64,000 nt of DNA, from contig JAJRZD010000034.1 of assembly GCA_024275415.1 (NCBI GenBank), forward strand, positions 16,849 to 80,848, read 5' to 3'. This DNA comes from an archaeon (GTDB taxonomy: Archaea > Asgardarchaeota > Thorarchaeia > Thorarchaeales > Thorarchaeaceae). Below are positions 8,900 through 17,282 of the stretch, one piece after another (within the stretch, counting starts at the first letter, position 1; every line of letters starts with the position of its first letter). Both the position numbers and the translations under genes were made by a program. Under the pieces are notes generated by a model, which saw only the letters and a list, made by a program, of their open reading frames with translations, was not told the DNA's origin and ran no database searches.

Positions 8900-9289
8900 A
8901 TGACCGAGATACCTAGCGATTTGAAGTATAGCCGAGAGCATGAGTGGGTTAAGGTCGAGAATGACATCGTCATAGTTGGGATTACCGACTACGCTCAGAA
9001 TTCACTTCATGAGATCACATACGTGGAGATAAATGAGGTGGGTACTACCCTTGAAGCAAACCAGGAATGCGGTCTTGTTGAATCCATGAAGGCATCTTCT
9101 GACATTTTCACCCCCTTGGCTGGTGAGATAGTGGAAGTCAACTCGAAGTTGGAGGATTCCCCGGAGCTGGTCAATGAATCCCCCTATGGTGAAGGATGGA
9201 TGTTTAAGATCAAGCCATCGAATCTGGATGCCGATCTCGCTGCTCTCATGGATTCAGACGCATACCGCGAGTATATCGAGTCCCTATAA
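8900..9289 (+). CDS. gcvH: Glycine cleavage system H protein
   Basis: 129-residue lipoyl carrier of the glycine cleavage system. The lipoylation lysine is in G-L-V-E-S-M-K-A-S-S (Lys64). The N-terminal Y-S-R-E-H-E-W-V and the C-terminal P-Y-G-E-G-W-M-F-K-I are family hallmarks. It is co-directional with gcvT 54 bp upstream and followed by a strong hairpin, so gcvT-gcvH is probably one transcript. An in-frame TTG at 8891 is possible, but the ATG at 8900 fits the family length. Confidence 0.93.
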   Translation: MTEIPSDLKYSREHEWVKVENDIVIVGITDYAQNSLHEITYVEINEVGTTLEANQECGLVESMKASSDIFTPLAGEIVEVNSKLEDSPELVNESPYGEGWMFKIKPSNLDADLAALMDSDAYREYIESL

Positions 9290-9302
9290 TGGGCCCTCTC
9301 CC

Positions 9303-9332
9303 ATTGAGAGATACTCATCTCTCAATCTCTCT
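9303..9332 (+). terminator. Hairpin terminator after gcvTH
   Basis: ATTGAGAGAT and ATCTCTCAAT form a perfect 10-bp stem with an ACTC loop (9303-9326), followed by a pyrimidine-rich tract with T-runs. It lies 14 bp after the gcvH stop. Confidence 0.6.
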
Positions 9333-9388
9333 TTCTTTATCGCCAATGCCCCTCCTGTGTATTAGTTCAATAATCCCACAATGCGTAA

Positions 9389-9397
9389 CCTTTAAAG
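9389..9397 (+). promoter_or_regulatory. TATA box candidate for the STT3 gene
   Basis: CCTTTAAAG lies 56 bp upstream of the STT3 ATG, giving an expected transcript start near 9418 and a leader of about 35 nt. Confidence 0.4.
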
Positions 9398-9452
9398 AGA
9401 ATCAGAAAATTGCTCGGTCTGACGTTGAGTCAGAACGGAGAGAGCACTCTGT

Positions 9453-12215
9453 ATGTCAACATTCAGTAAGTTCAAGAGATCCGCCGGACGATTCCTTCGG
9501 CAGATCTTTCATAGACCAAAGGCGAAGATCTCACGAGGTTCAGTCCTCATAATAATGGCAATGGCTCTGATATTCTTTGCAGCTCTTATCTTGCGCTTGG
9601 AACCGCTTATCAACTCGCAACCAATCGTGCGGGCATTTGACCCGTGGTTTCAGCTGAAAGTAACAGAGTATGTGGCAGAGAATGGGTACATGTCCTTCTT
9701 CAACTGGTATGACTATTCAACATGGGTTCCGTATGGCCGGGACATGACCTCTACCAGTTATATTGGCGTTCCATTCACCAGTGCCTTCTTCTACTGGGTC
9801 GCCAACAATCTTGGGATTGAAGTGTCAGTGCTCACTGTTTCTCTAGTTCTGCCAGCAATAATGGGCGCGCTGACGACAGTCGTTGCGTTCTACCTTGGAC
9901 GTGAGGTTTCAAACAATACAGTGGGCATGCTTACTGCGCTGTTCTTGGCTTTCATGCCTGCATTCATCCAACGCACGGTCGCTGGATTCTATGATAATGA
10001 AGCAATTGGAGTCTTTGCAATAGTACTTACGTTATACCTCTTCACACGAAGCCTGAAGAGAGGTTCTGCTCTCTCAGGGATCGGAGGCGGCCTTGCATTA
10101 GCATATCTTCTGGCATCATGGGGTGCTGGAGATTTCATGCTTGGCTTACTGTCTCTCTATGGGTTCTTCATGCTGATTGGTGGTAGATACAGCCATCGAC
10201 TGCTCACTTCGTATACCATTACAATCTCCTTGGGGATATTTCTCGGAGTACTTGTCCCTAGAAACGGGTTCGGAACCCTTACCTCCATGACTTACCTAGC
10301 AGCGATTGGTGTTGGTGGACTACTCGCCTTATTTGAGATATGGCAGAGAATTGGAAAGTACCGCGCGACAACGGCCTCGGTACTCGCGCCACATATGAGG
10401 TCTATCGTTCTCGGTCTAATTGCTCCAATTATCGGAATTGTGGGTTACTCTGTCTATGTATCCAGCACAGAGCTTGAGATTGTCACAACAACATCCAACC
10501 CAATCACATTTATTGGCGGAAAATTCACGAGTGTCATCAATCCATTCTTTAGACTTGACCAACGGATTTTCGCTTCAGTAGCTGAGCATCTACCAAGTCC
10601 ATGGGCAAGTTTCTATCAGACTCTACTGGTGCTGATTCTTTTCTTCCCATTGGGCTTGTATTTTGCCTATAGACGCGGCAGGGATGAGGACTGGCTCATT
10701 CTCCTTTTCGGTGCCACGGCCGTTTATTTCACTGGCAGCATGATCAGACTGGCTCTGATACTTGCACCTGCTGCGGCAATACTTGCGGCAATCGCCGTGA
10801 ACGGCATCCTCGTGCCTTTCGCAAAAATTGTCAAACAGCAATCAGTGTTTGAACGCAGACGGTTCCGGATGAGTTCGTCCCTGACATCAGAACATGCCAT
10901 TACGGCATTCGCATTTGTCGGACTCCTGTTGTCAGTGAATGTCGTACTAGGTGTCGTATATGTCACCCAAGGAGTGGGTCCGCCGGAGTTTGCACCAGCT
11001 GAGATCACATCACAAGGGCAAGTAACTGATTGGCAAAGTGCAATGACCTATATTCGGAACGTCTTGCCAGACAGTGCCACGATTGCAAGCTGGTGGGACT
11101 ACGGGTACTGGATCAATGGCGCTTCTGGGGCTAAGACAATCGTTGATAACGCGACGTTCAACAGCACGCAGATAGCTTTAATGGGATATGCGTTGATGTC
11201 GCTCAATCTCACCGAGTCACTACGCACCCTCAGTCAGTGGAACACAACCCATGTTCTTGTGTACTGGGGACACAGAAGTGGGTACTTTGGTGGTGATGAT
11301 GGTAAATGGCCATGGATGGTTCGAATCGCAGAGGATAATCTTGGATCCGATATGATTGATGATACAACATATCTGGGTGATAATCCTGCTACACCAGACA
11401 CAGAGGAAACCGAGTACACCCTTGATGCGTTCTTCCAGTCCACCCTCTACAAGCTTATGCTTTATGACGAGCCAGCTGACCAGACCGAAGCCCAATCAAT
11501 GGGTCTCTCTGATACACGACAGCAGCTCGATAATATCTACTGGCAGGACAGCGACTCACGGTGGGTTTCGAATATTCCCTCTGACCTCTATGGTGCGTTC
11601 AACCTCGAGTTCATCAGCTATTCATACGGTACAGTCAAACTGTATAGCATCGATTACACCATGCTAGAACAATACAACAACAAGACTGCAGCAGACTGGG
11701 TTCCTGATTTAGATGTTCTAGATGATGTGAGTCTCGATGGTAACCTTTCCACTTCCGAATTAGCGTTCTCCAGTTATGATCTCGTATTTGGTGGTGGATA
11801 TGATGCCAAGGTCTACACACGATCGAACTCCACTCATATTTACTATGGGATTCAGATGGACAACTACACCATAGGTGAGGACGCCTTCGGTCTACAGATA
11901 TCTCCAATAGACTCGACCGATACTGGTGACCTCAAACTTGTCAACTACGAGGACCAAGACTATTTCGACGGTTACATCGATTACTATGGGGATTGGACTG
12001 AGGATGCCAGTGGATCCGACTCGTCAGAGTATGCAACAGGTGAGCGCGTCATCGAGTTTCTCCTCCCACTGTCATCAGATGACTCACACGATCTGAACAT
12101 GACCGGTGGGATGAACTACCAGATCCGCTTCCTGTTTTGGAACAATGCGAACACAGGTAATCCGACCCTTGATAGTGACTGGACAATCATCTGGGTACCT
12201 GTCGAACTCCATTAG
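9453..12215 (+). CDS. aglB: STT3/AglB oligosaccharyltransferase catalytic subunit
   Basis: 920-residue polytopic membrane enzyme that transfers lipid-linked glycan to Asn in N-glycosylation sequons on the outer face of the membrane. An N-terminal cytoplasmic basic stretch is followed by about a dozen spans to residue 510 and then a soluble domain. Metal/catalytic motifs visible are F-D-P-W-F (Asp63), F-Y-D-N-E in an early loop, a T-E-L-E-I segment like the TIXE motif, and the sequon-binding W-W-D-Y-G-Y-W at about residue 547. The C-terminal half is acidic and rich in sequons. Together with the OST3/6-like gene it suggests a multi-subunit enzyme. Confidence 0.93.
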   Translation: MSTFSKFKRSAGRFLRQIFHRPKAKISRGSVLIIMAMALIFFAALILRLEPLINSQPIVRAFDPWFQLKVTEYVAENGYMSFFNWYDYSTWVPYGRDMTSTSYIGVPFTSAFFYWVANNLGIEVSVLTVSLVLPAIMGALTTVVAFYLGREVSNNTVGMLTALFLAFMPAFIQRTVAGFYDNEAIGVFAIVLTLYLFTRSLKRGSALSGIGGGLALAYLLASWGAGDFMLGLLSLYGFFMLIGGRYSHRLLTSYTITISLGIFLGVLVPRNGFGTLTSMTYLAAIGVGGLLALFEIWQRIGKYRATTASVLAPHMRSIVLGLIAPIIGIVGYSVYVSSTELEIVTTTSNPITFIGGKFTSVINPFFRLDQRIFASVAEHLPSPWASFYQTLLVLILFFPLGLYFAYRRGRDEDWLILLFGATAVYFTGSMIRLALILAPAAAILAAIAVNGILVPFAKIVKQQSVFERRRFRMSSSLTSEHAITAFAFVGLLLSVNVVLGVVYVTQGVGPPEFAPAEITSQGQVTDWQSAMTYIRNVLPDSATIASWWDYGYWINGASGAKTIVDNATFNSTQIALMGYALMSLNLTESLRTLSQWNTTHVLVYWGHRSGYFGGDDGKWPWMVRIAEDNLGSDMIDDTTYLGDNPATPDTEETEYTLDAFFQSTLYKLMLYDEPADQTEAQSMGLSDTRQQLDNIYWQDSDSRWVSNIPSDLYGAFNLEFISYSYGTVKLYSIDYTMLEQYNNKTAADWVPDLDVLDDVSLDGNLSTSELAFSSYDLVFGGGYDAKVYTRSNSTHIYYGIQMDNYTIGEDAFGLQISPIDSTDTGDLKLVNYEDQDYFDGYIDYYGDWTEDASGSDSSEYATGERVIEFLLPLSSDDSHDLNMTGGMNYQIRFLFWNNANTGNPTLDSDWTIIWVPVELH

Positions 12216-12230
12216 TTCAAATGGGGAATG

Positions 12231-12271
12231 TGGCTGTCAGTACTGACAGTCACACTTCTGTTCTTTTTTAA
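12231..12271 (+). terminator. Hairpin plus T-run after the STT3 gene
   Basis: CTGTCAGTACTGACAG (12234-12249) is a perfect 16-bp palindrome; 12 bp later comes a TTCTTTTTT run. It begins 15 bp after the aglB stop and lies between convergent transcription units. Confidence 0.6.
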
Positions 12272-12328
12272 AAAATCAAAATAGATGAAAAATAAGCGTC
12301 TGCAATGAAGGTGAAGGAGTATGTCTAT

Positions 12329-12502
12329 TCACTCGATAGGCCTTCTAGCCAGTTTCTTTGCTTTCCTTCGATATTTCCCGTATTTGTCCTGCGGAGAGAA
12401 TTTCGGGGGCGCAGGGCTTCTAACAGCATTGCCGCACTTCGGGCATGCTGTATCATTGAGAGTATATGATGCGCAGCTTGTGCATTTGTACAGATATGGC
12501 AT
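12329..12502 (-). CDS. nop10: H/ACA ribonucleoprotein protein Nop10
   Basis: 57-residue protein beginning M-P-Y-L-Y-K-C-T-S-C and containing a second pair C-P-K-C, then S-P-A-P-P-K-F-S-P-Q-D-K-Y-G-K-Y-R-R and a basic tail. This is the complete Nop10 pattern: a zinc ribbon plus the linear segment that packs on Cbf5 in pseudouridylation complexes. AGGGG lies 6 nt before the second of two adjacent ATGs, so I start at 12502. It follows aIF2-alpha by 9 bp, the widely conserved archaeal order L44e-S27e-aIF2a-Nop10. It is short enough to be missed by automatic gene calling. Confidence 0.93.
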   Translation of the reverse strand: MPYLYKCTSCASYTLNDTACPKCGNAVRSPAPPKFSPQDKYGKYRRKAKKLARRPIE

Positions 12503-12511
12503 CATGAACCC

Positions 12512-13306
12512 CTATTTTCTGTTGAATACGATCGTCCCTGCGTCTTTCTCAATAATCTTTGTGACAGTTCCAAGAACCTTTGATAGAACCTCTTCTGCTT
12601 CTTTATAATCAGGTGAAACGATTCGTAGTTTGTACCGTGGCGAACCCAGAGTGTAGATCTCAACTGTTGACTTCTCCTGAGCTTTTCCAATTTCCAGGCC
12701 TTCGGAGAGCGCTTTCCTTATAGTTCCAACGCCCTTCACTCCCGGAACTGTGATTGTCATCTCTCCATCTATTTCGACAGATGGGATTTCAATCCGCACC
12801 TTCGCCATCTCGGCAAGCTGCTCCTTGAGTTCTTTCGGGATGTCCACTTCATCAAAGACTCTGACATTGCCGTCAGCAGCTTGTTCAAGCCCTTTGTAGA
12901 TCTCACCGAAGTAGTCCTCCAAAGGCCATCCTACTTTCTCATAGATCTCTTCAAGGCTCATGTTGTTCTCCTTTGCGAGAAGTTCGAGCAGCTTCTCTGC
13001 CTTCTGTGCTCGTTTCCATTCGTTGTTCTTTGCCCGTCTTGCCTCGGTGGATACCCGCCTGAGGGAGCAGTCGATGTGTCCTTTCTGTTCATCAACTTGT
13101 AGGACCTTGATAACGACTCGCTGGTTCTCGTGGATGTGGTTTCTGATGTTTCGCACCCAAGTGCTAGAAATCTCAGATATGTGGATGAATCCCTCCTTGT
13201 TCCCATATTCTGGGAGTACTACATATGCTCCATAGGGTGCGACTTTGGTAGCTACGGCTACTGCATACTCGTCTGGAGTAGGCCATTTTGCACGCTTTCT
13301 GACCAT
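12512..13306 (-). CDS. Translation initiation factor aIF2 subunit alpha
   Basis: 264-residue aIF2-alpha. The N-terminal S1-type OB fold (about residues 10-85) contains V-A-P-Y-G-A-Y-V-V-L-P-E-Y and G-F-I-H-I-S-E-I-S. A helical middle domain follows, and a C-terminal alpha/beta domain binds aIF2-gamma (P-R-Y-K-L-R-I-V-S-P-D-Y-K-E-A-E). It is part of the ternary complex that delivers Met-tRNAi. GGTGAT lies close upstream of the ATG at 13306. It sits between S27e and Nop10 in the conserved cluster. Confidence 0.95.
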   Translation of the reverse strand: MVRKRAKWPTPDEYAVAVATKVAPYGAYVVLPEYGNKEGFIHISEISSTWVRNIRNHIHENQRVVIKVLQVDEQKGHIDCSLRRVSTEARRAKNNEWKRAQKAEKLLELLAKENNMSLEEIYEKVGWPLEDYFGEIYKGLEQAADGNVRVFDEVDIPKELKEQLAEMAKVRIEIPSVEIDGEMTITVPGVKGVGTIRKALSEGLEIGKAQEKSTVEIYTLGSPRYKLRIVSPDYKEAEEVLSKVLGTVTKIIEKDAGTIVFNRK

Positions 13307-13348
13307 CGATATCACCTTCCTTGAGAACCTTGTCCGAGCATCCTTGTC

Positions 13349-13549
13349 CTATGGAAGAACCTCGATTTCTCGCGCTATTGGCTCAAGCTTTGCTTTACCC
13401 CCGCTTGGTTTTGCAAGGGTCCTTCCACATTTCAGACAGGTTACTTCTGTGGTCGCATGTCCGAATATGATTTGCTCATGCTCACATTCCAGGCATTTCA
13501 CCTTCAGGAATCGTGATTTTGGCATCTGAACTATGTCACGTTTGGGCAA
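13349..13549 (-). CDS. rps27e: Ribosomal protein eS27
   Basis: 66-residue zinc-ribbon ribosomal protein. R-F-L-K-V-K-C-L-E-C and V-T-C-L-K-C-G-R-T-L supply the four zinc cysteines, followed by A-K-P-S-G-G-K-A-K. I use the TTG start at 13549 because GGTGA lies 6 nt upstream and the archaeal family normally has 8-12 residues before S-R-F-L; the internal ATG at 13525 has no ribosome-binding site. It is followed 42 bp later by aIF2-alpha. Confidence 0.92.
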   Translation of the reverse strand: MPKRDIVQMPKSRFLKVKCLECEHEQIIFGHATTEVTCLKCGRTLAKPSGGKAKLEPIAREIEVLP

Positions 13550-13717
13550 TTATGTTCACCGCTGTATCTTGAAGTTTCACTACCACCCTGTGAGGCGGAA
13601 AATCACCCACCAAGGGCTTCTTTCCGTCGGGGTTAAGTATCATTATAACTCTATCGACATACCACTTGTGATTCCCGTTAGAGTTAGTTTGTATCAAATG
13701 CAACCCGTGACTTTCTG

Positions 13718-13999
13718 TCATCCACGCGCAACTTCGACCTTCTTGAGCCTCATGCCTTTGCCCTGAACGATATGTCCGCACTCAGTACACTTGTACTTTA
13801 ACATCGTCTTCTTGGTCGTCTTGGCAAATCGCTTCTGGATCGGCTTCGGGAACGACCCGTACCCTCTCGTCTTTCTCTCCATCCGCCTCTTTCCTTCAGC
13901 CATACTCCTCTCCTTCCCTTTTTTGTAGACCGAAATTTGATGTACCTGATGTGACTTACATCTTGGGCAATACTTCCGAAGCTGATTTACCATTTTCAT
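13718..13999 (-). CDS. rpl44e: Ribosomal protein eL44 (L44e)
   Basis: 93-residue large-subunit protein with C-P-R-C near the start and C-T-E-C-G-H in the C-terminal third, R-R-M-E-R-K-T-R-G-Y-G-S and a basic C-terminus typical of L44e, near the ribosomal E site. ATG 13999 has GGTGA five nt upstream; ATG 13993 is an alternative. First gene of the L44e-S27e-aIF2a-Nop10 cluster, though 168 bp separate it from S27e. The long upstream stretch holds the conserved element described at 14164-14276. Confidence 0.93.
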   Translation of the reverse strand: MKMVNQLRKYCPRCKSHQVHQISVYKKGKERSMAEGKRRMERKTRGYGSFPKPIQKRFAKTTKKTMLKYKCTECGHIVQGKGMRLKKVEVARG

Positions 14000-14163
14000 A
14001 ATCTTCACCGATTCCAAGGAGATATATGTTGATGGTGACGCGCTAGGACACTTCTTAACCTTATCGCTTTGGCAACAGTGCTCGATATCATGTTGTTTCT
14101 GGCCTTGCTCAAGCTCATGGTTACAGTGGGATGATCTGGCATTGCCGGATGATGGATGTTGAA

Positions 14164-14276
14164 CATTGCCGTTTATTGTATGTTGTACAACCTTTGACAC
14201 CCGAGTGTTGCACTCCCAGATAACGGCACTGGGTGGAATCTGCAAGGCCGTTTGTGTGTCATGTCGTCTTCATACT
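14164..14276 (-). ncRNA. Candidate structured RNA or leader, copy A
   Basis: On the minus strand this segment starts AGTATGAAGAC and contains the hairpin core complementary to CCCAGATAACGGCACTGGG (plus strand 14215-14233). A related segment at 42975-43082 has the same blocks in the same order: AGTAY..AAGAC, GACA, the core with one difference in 19 bases, GGGAG.GCAA.ACTC, and .AT.AACGG. TATATA at 14295-14300 would start a minus-strand transcript near 14275. It lies 165 bp upstream of L44e, so it may be a leader of the ribosomal cluster or an independent RNA. Family unknown to me. Confidence 0.45.
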
Positions 14277-14294
14277 CCTGTGAGAGTGGTAGAG

Positions 14295-14300
14295 TATATA
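14295..14300 (-). promoter_or_regulatory. TATA box candidate upstream of element A and L44e
   Basis: TATATA in an otherwise mixed-composition gap, placed about 22 nt before the first base of the conserved element on the minus strand. Confidence 0.4.
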
Positions 14301-14643
14301 CGCCCCAAAAATTACTTCAAGTGTCCAATCTAAAGGATGTCTAAGTTCGCGTAAGTTTGTGCAGCTGTTTGCAATCCTCGATCCCACAGTTGTATCTTGG
14401 AAGCATTCCATCAAGGAACAGCTAATGTGTGGGCAATGTTCTGTTGCTGCGCATATATCCATCTGGAGCAATTGTGACTATTCGGTTGTACACTTCTGTG
14501 AATTCTCAAAACGAATCGTTTGGTTCCCATTTTATTTGCCTTTTAGGCCAGACAAATCGCGTTCGCTGTATCGTACATCTTGGATAACATGTTCCGACTT
14601 GTATGTTCCCTATCCTGTAAGGAGCAGTTCTCATTTCTCAACA

Positions 14644-14838
14644 TTATGCTCCCGTCGCAAAGACATGCGCCAGAATTGTCACAGCCACAAGTATAGATGA
14701 AAAGATGATAACGAGGGTAGGACCCACCTTTATCCCAGGTGTTTCATCTTCGAAGAACCGAATAAGACCTGCCCCGCCGCTTGGCATGCCAGCTCCACCG
14801 TCTCGTTTCCTCTTCCGTTTGCTTCCAGTCTTGGGCAT
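14644..14838 (-). CDS. Protein translocase subunit Sec61-beta
   Basis: 64-residue tail-anchored protein: a basic N-terminus, a glycine-rich linker with G-G-A-G-L-I-R-F-F-E-D-E-T-P-G-I-K-V-G-P, then one membrane span to the C-terminus. This is the archaeal Sec61-beta (SecG-equivalent) pattern of the SecYE-beta channel. AAGGAGG nine nt upstream fixes the ATG at 14838; the ORF continues upstream without family resemblance. Confidence 0.95.
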   Translation of the reverse strand: MPKTGSKRKRKRDGGAGMPSGGAGLIRFFEDETPGIKVGPTLVIIFSSILVAVTILAHVFATGA

Positions 14839-14902
14839 AGTTATTGCCTCCTTAGGCAGGAGTGTCCAGCAGGGTTTGACATTTAATCCTTTTGACGGGA
14901 CA

Positions 14903-15205
14903 TCAAATCTCACAAGTACAAGGAATCATCCCACACTTTGAACAAGCATTTTGATACTTGCGGGTCAAAGAGTCGCCAATATCAACGTCCATCAGGTTAG
15001 CAATAGAGCACAGCCATGCAAACACATCAGCAACTTCTTCTTCTATCGCTTCAGGTTCCCCTCTGGTTACTGCCTCACTTAGCTCTGCCAGCTCTTCAAA
15101 AGTGCGCAGGATGGCGATTGAAACGCCCCGTTTCTTATCTCTCTCAAGATAAATACGGCGCATCAAGTCTTGAGCATCCTTCGTGTCCATCCTGCACACA
15201 CTCAC
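14903..15205 (-). CDS. MazG-like nucleotide pyrophosphohydrolase
   Basis: 100-residue all-alpha NTP-PPase. The metal-binding pattern E-E-L-A-E-L-S-E-A (about 37-45) and E-E-E-V-A-D-V-F-A-W-L (about 55-65) matches the EExxE...ExxD MazG motif. Such enzymes hydrolyse non-canonical or excess NTPs to NMP and pyrophosphate. The C-terminal C-S-K-C...C-T-C may bind zinc. The GTG at 15205 is preceded by AGGG at good spacing; an ATG at 15190 is the alternative. It lies between glyA and Sec61-beta, same strand. Confidence 0.8.
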   Translation of the reverse strand: MSVCRMDTKDAQDLMRRIYLERDKKRGVSIAILRTFEELAELSEAVTRGEPEAIEEEVADVFAWLCSIANLMDVDIGDSLTRKYQNACSKCGMIPCTCEI

Positions 15206-15228
15206 TTGTAATCCCTATGGTGCGCTGA

Positions 15229-16551
15229 TCACCTGAATCTCAGATGTGCATAGGCGTCAGTTTCATTATCAAAAGCATAATGCACTTTTTGATAATCCCT
15301 CTTGAACTGTGCAACATCTGCAGCAACTTTCTTGACATCTTCCTCCTTCATGACTACGCGATGAATAAACTCGGCGATAGCATCCATCTCTGACTCTTTC
15401 ATGCCAAGTCTTGTGGTTTCGCTGGTTCCCAAACGTATCCCACCAGGTGTCTTGTAATCTCTACCCCGTTTTTTGTCCCAAGGCAAGAGATTTCGGTTGA
15501 TAATAATGTTCGCGTCTTCCAATGTCTGTTCAACAACACTCCCGTCTTTCAAAGGGGTTTCGGTGATATCGACAAGGATTGTGTGTGATTCTGTGAAACC
15601 CTTGTGCTCCGCTATGACATGGAAGCCTCTTTCGTGGAGTGCCTGTGCCAATGCCTTGCTGTTCTTGAGTATCTGTCCTGTGTAGTCTTTTCCGAATTCC
15701 ATCATTTCTGCGAAAGCAACTGCAAGGCCTGCAACATTATGCAAGTGGTGATTGCTCATCATGCCGGGGAATGCTGCCCGTTTGATTTTATCAGCGAATT
15801 CTGAACGTGACAACACCACTCCGTGTTGTGGGCCGAACAATGTCTTATGTGTGCTAAGCGTGACCATATCTGCCCCTTCTCTCAAGGGGTCCTGAAACCG
15901 TCCTGAAGCAATCAGACCAGAAACATGGGCAGAGTCGTATCCTATCGTCATCCCATACTCGTCAGCGATCTCCCTGAACTCCTTTACAGGATGCGGGAAT
16001 GGGAATACGCTCCCTCCGAAAAGCAGGAATTTGACCTCGTCGCCCTTTTCTTGAAGTTTGCGGATCTTCCCAATGCTTGCATCTACATCGATATTGAACT
16101 CCTTCTCATCAAAGACCCAGTTCTGTACCTTGTGTCCCCGTATCTGTCCTGCAGTCCCACCAAGGTTCGCTCTGGCATGGGAGATGTGCCCTCCGTGTGC
16201 GATAGAGAGTGCCATCATCCGCTCTCCAGGGGCCATCGCGGCTGAGTACATCATGAGATTGGCAACAACGCCTGAAATAGGTCTGACATCTGCAAACTCT
16301 GCCTTGTAGAGCTTCTTGGCAAGTTTCATACAGATTATCTCTACCTCATCTATGTACTTGCATCCAGCGTAGACTCTCTCCCCAGGCCAGCCTTCTGCAT
16401 AACGATCCCTGAAGTCGCTGACAATCGCAGACCTCACAGCTGGTGACGATACATTCTCTGATGCAATGAGATTGATGGTCTTACTCATCCAATCATCATG
16501 GCGTTCAAGTAGCGTGAAGATCTCATCGTAAACTTTCTTATGCTCGCTCAA
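15229..16551 (-). CDS. glyA: Serine hydroxymethyltransferase
   Basis: 440-residue PLP enzyme interconverting serine and glycine with a tetrahydrofolate-type carrier. N-L-I-A-S-E-N-V-S-S near residue 27 and the PLP-lysine segment T-L-S-T-H-K-T-L-F-G-P-Q-H-G (about 230) are present. The start is TTG: AAGGAGG (16560-16566) lies 8 nt upstream, whereas the nearby ATG opens a frame that stops two codons later. The C1 product links it with gcvT/gcvH and the pterin genes 8 kb away. Confidence 0.94.
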   Translation of the reverse strand: MSEHKKVYDEIFTLLERHDDWMSKTINLIASENVSSPAVRSAIVSDFRDRYAEGWPGERVYAGCKYIDEVEIICMKLAKKLYKAEFADVRPISGVVANLMMYSAAMAPGERMMALSIAHGGHISHARANLGGTAGQIRGHKVQNWVFDEKEFNIDVDASIGKIRKLQEKGDEVKFLLFGGSVFPFPHPVKEFREIADEYGMTIGYDSAHVSGLIASGRFQDPLREGADMVTLSTHKTLFGPQHGVVLSRSEFADKIKRAAFPGMMSNHHLHNVAGLAVAFAEMMEFGKDYTGQILKNSKALAQALHERGFHVIAEHKGFTESHTILVDITETPLKDGSVVEQTLEDANIIINRNLLPWDKKRGRDYKTPGGIRLGTSETTRLGMKESEMDAIAEFIHRVVMKEEDVKKVAADVAQFKRDYQKVHYAFDNETDAYAHLRFR

Positions 16552-16559
16552 ATCATGGG

Positions 16560-16566
16560 CCTCCTT
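16560..16566 (-). promoter_or_regulatory. Shine-Dalgarno fixing the TTG start of glyA
   Basis: AAGGAGG on the minus strand, 8 nt before the TTG. It decides against the out-of-frame ATG that lies between them. Confidence 0.7.
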
Positions 16567-16676
16567 TTGTACCCAGAGGATGTTCGCGATTGGAACTGCC
16601 TTCGTTATATGACTTGCGACCTAGCCCTGTGAAATCTCGTCTTCTATGGCACACTCACATTGTGGTGCTGTACGAT

Positions 16677-16994
16677 TTAATCAGAGCTGTTCGCTGACTG
16701 AATCTCTACAGAAAGAGCCGCGCCACACTCCATGCATCTCAAGACCATTACCATCGGTGGGAGTTCTATCAATGCCTGCATAGTGCGAAGCATCATCCCA
16801 TGCATACTTTTTGCCATTCCTGCTGCCATTCTCATCATCCCGCCAAACATTCCCCCTTGGGCGTCAGCGCGTTTCTGAGTGCGTTCCAGCTCGTCCGAGT
16901 ATATCTTCACTATATCTGGATCAACGCGTTCCACGAACTGAGCTGTCATTTCGATTCTCAATCTCTCATTGCAGTATGGACATTTTGTATACAT
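16677..16994 (-). CDS. Small zinc-ribbon protein with methionine-rich middle
   Basis: About 105 residues: C-P-Y-C near the start and C-M-E-C-G-A-A-L near the end form a split zinc ribbon around a helix unusually rich in Met and Gly (M-F-G-G-M-M-R-M-A-A-G-M). GGAG lies about 9 nt before the ATG at 16994. It is not recognised as a named family and has no obvious functional partner. Confidence 0.6.
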   Translation of the reverse strand: MYTKCPYCNERLRIEMTAQFVERVDPDIVKIYSDELERTQKRADAQGGMFGGMMRMAAGMAKSMHGMMLRTMQALIELPPMVMVLRCMECGAALSVEIQSANSSD

Positions 16995-17115
16995 AACCTT
17001 CCACTCCACTGAGAGGTTGAATTTGAAACGATATATATTCTCACTACTGCCCGCAATGCCATTCTAGCTCCCACCACAATCTCTATAAACTGTTGATGCT
17101 CACTTCGCCGAACGT

Positions 17116-17282
17116 GGGCCAGTGGCTAAGCCAGGTATAGCGACAGGACGTTCGGAACCCCTCCGGCGTGTTGAAGCTCTTAACTTGTAGAGTCTGGGAT
17201 TCCCCCTGGCTCGAGGAATGGTCGAGGGTTCTTCGCTATTGATTTCCAGTAGCAAGCCCAAAAATCCCTCCTGGCCCGCCAT
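17116..17282 (+). tRNA. tRNA-Lys(CTT) with three introns
   Basis: Acceptor GGGCCAG (17116-17122) pairs perfectly with CTGGCCC (17272-17278), followed by G73 and an encoded CCA (17280-17282). D-stem GCTA/TAGC is 17125-17128/17138-17141. The anticodon loop C-T-C-T-T-A-A is 17178-17184, with 3' stem CTTGT. T-stem GAGGG/CCCTC is 17225-17229/17267-17271. Extra sequence of about 30 nt interrupts the 5' anticodon stem (within 17145-17177), the variable loop (about 17191-17220) and the T-loop (about 17233-17262). Each insert contains its own hairpin. Removing them leaves a normal 77-nt tRNA. Exact splice points are not determined. Confidence 0.88.

Larger units (their letters stand above)
14000..14643. 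other. Gene-free stretch of about 640 bp upstream of L44e
   Basis: I see no coding ORF, tRNA, RNase P or SRP RNA motif. It contains the conserved element 14164-14276 and a TATATA on the minus strand at 14295-14300. The segment 14300-14640 shows nothing I recognise. Confidence 0.5.

Noticed and set aside
13994-14245. N-terminal extension of L44e into the upstream gap
   Set aside because: Residues upstream of M-K-M-V-N-Q have no similarity to L44e, and the region contains the conserved non-coding element; a Shine-Dalgarno marks the shorter start.
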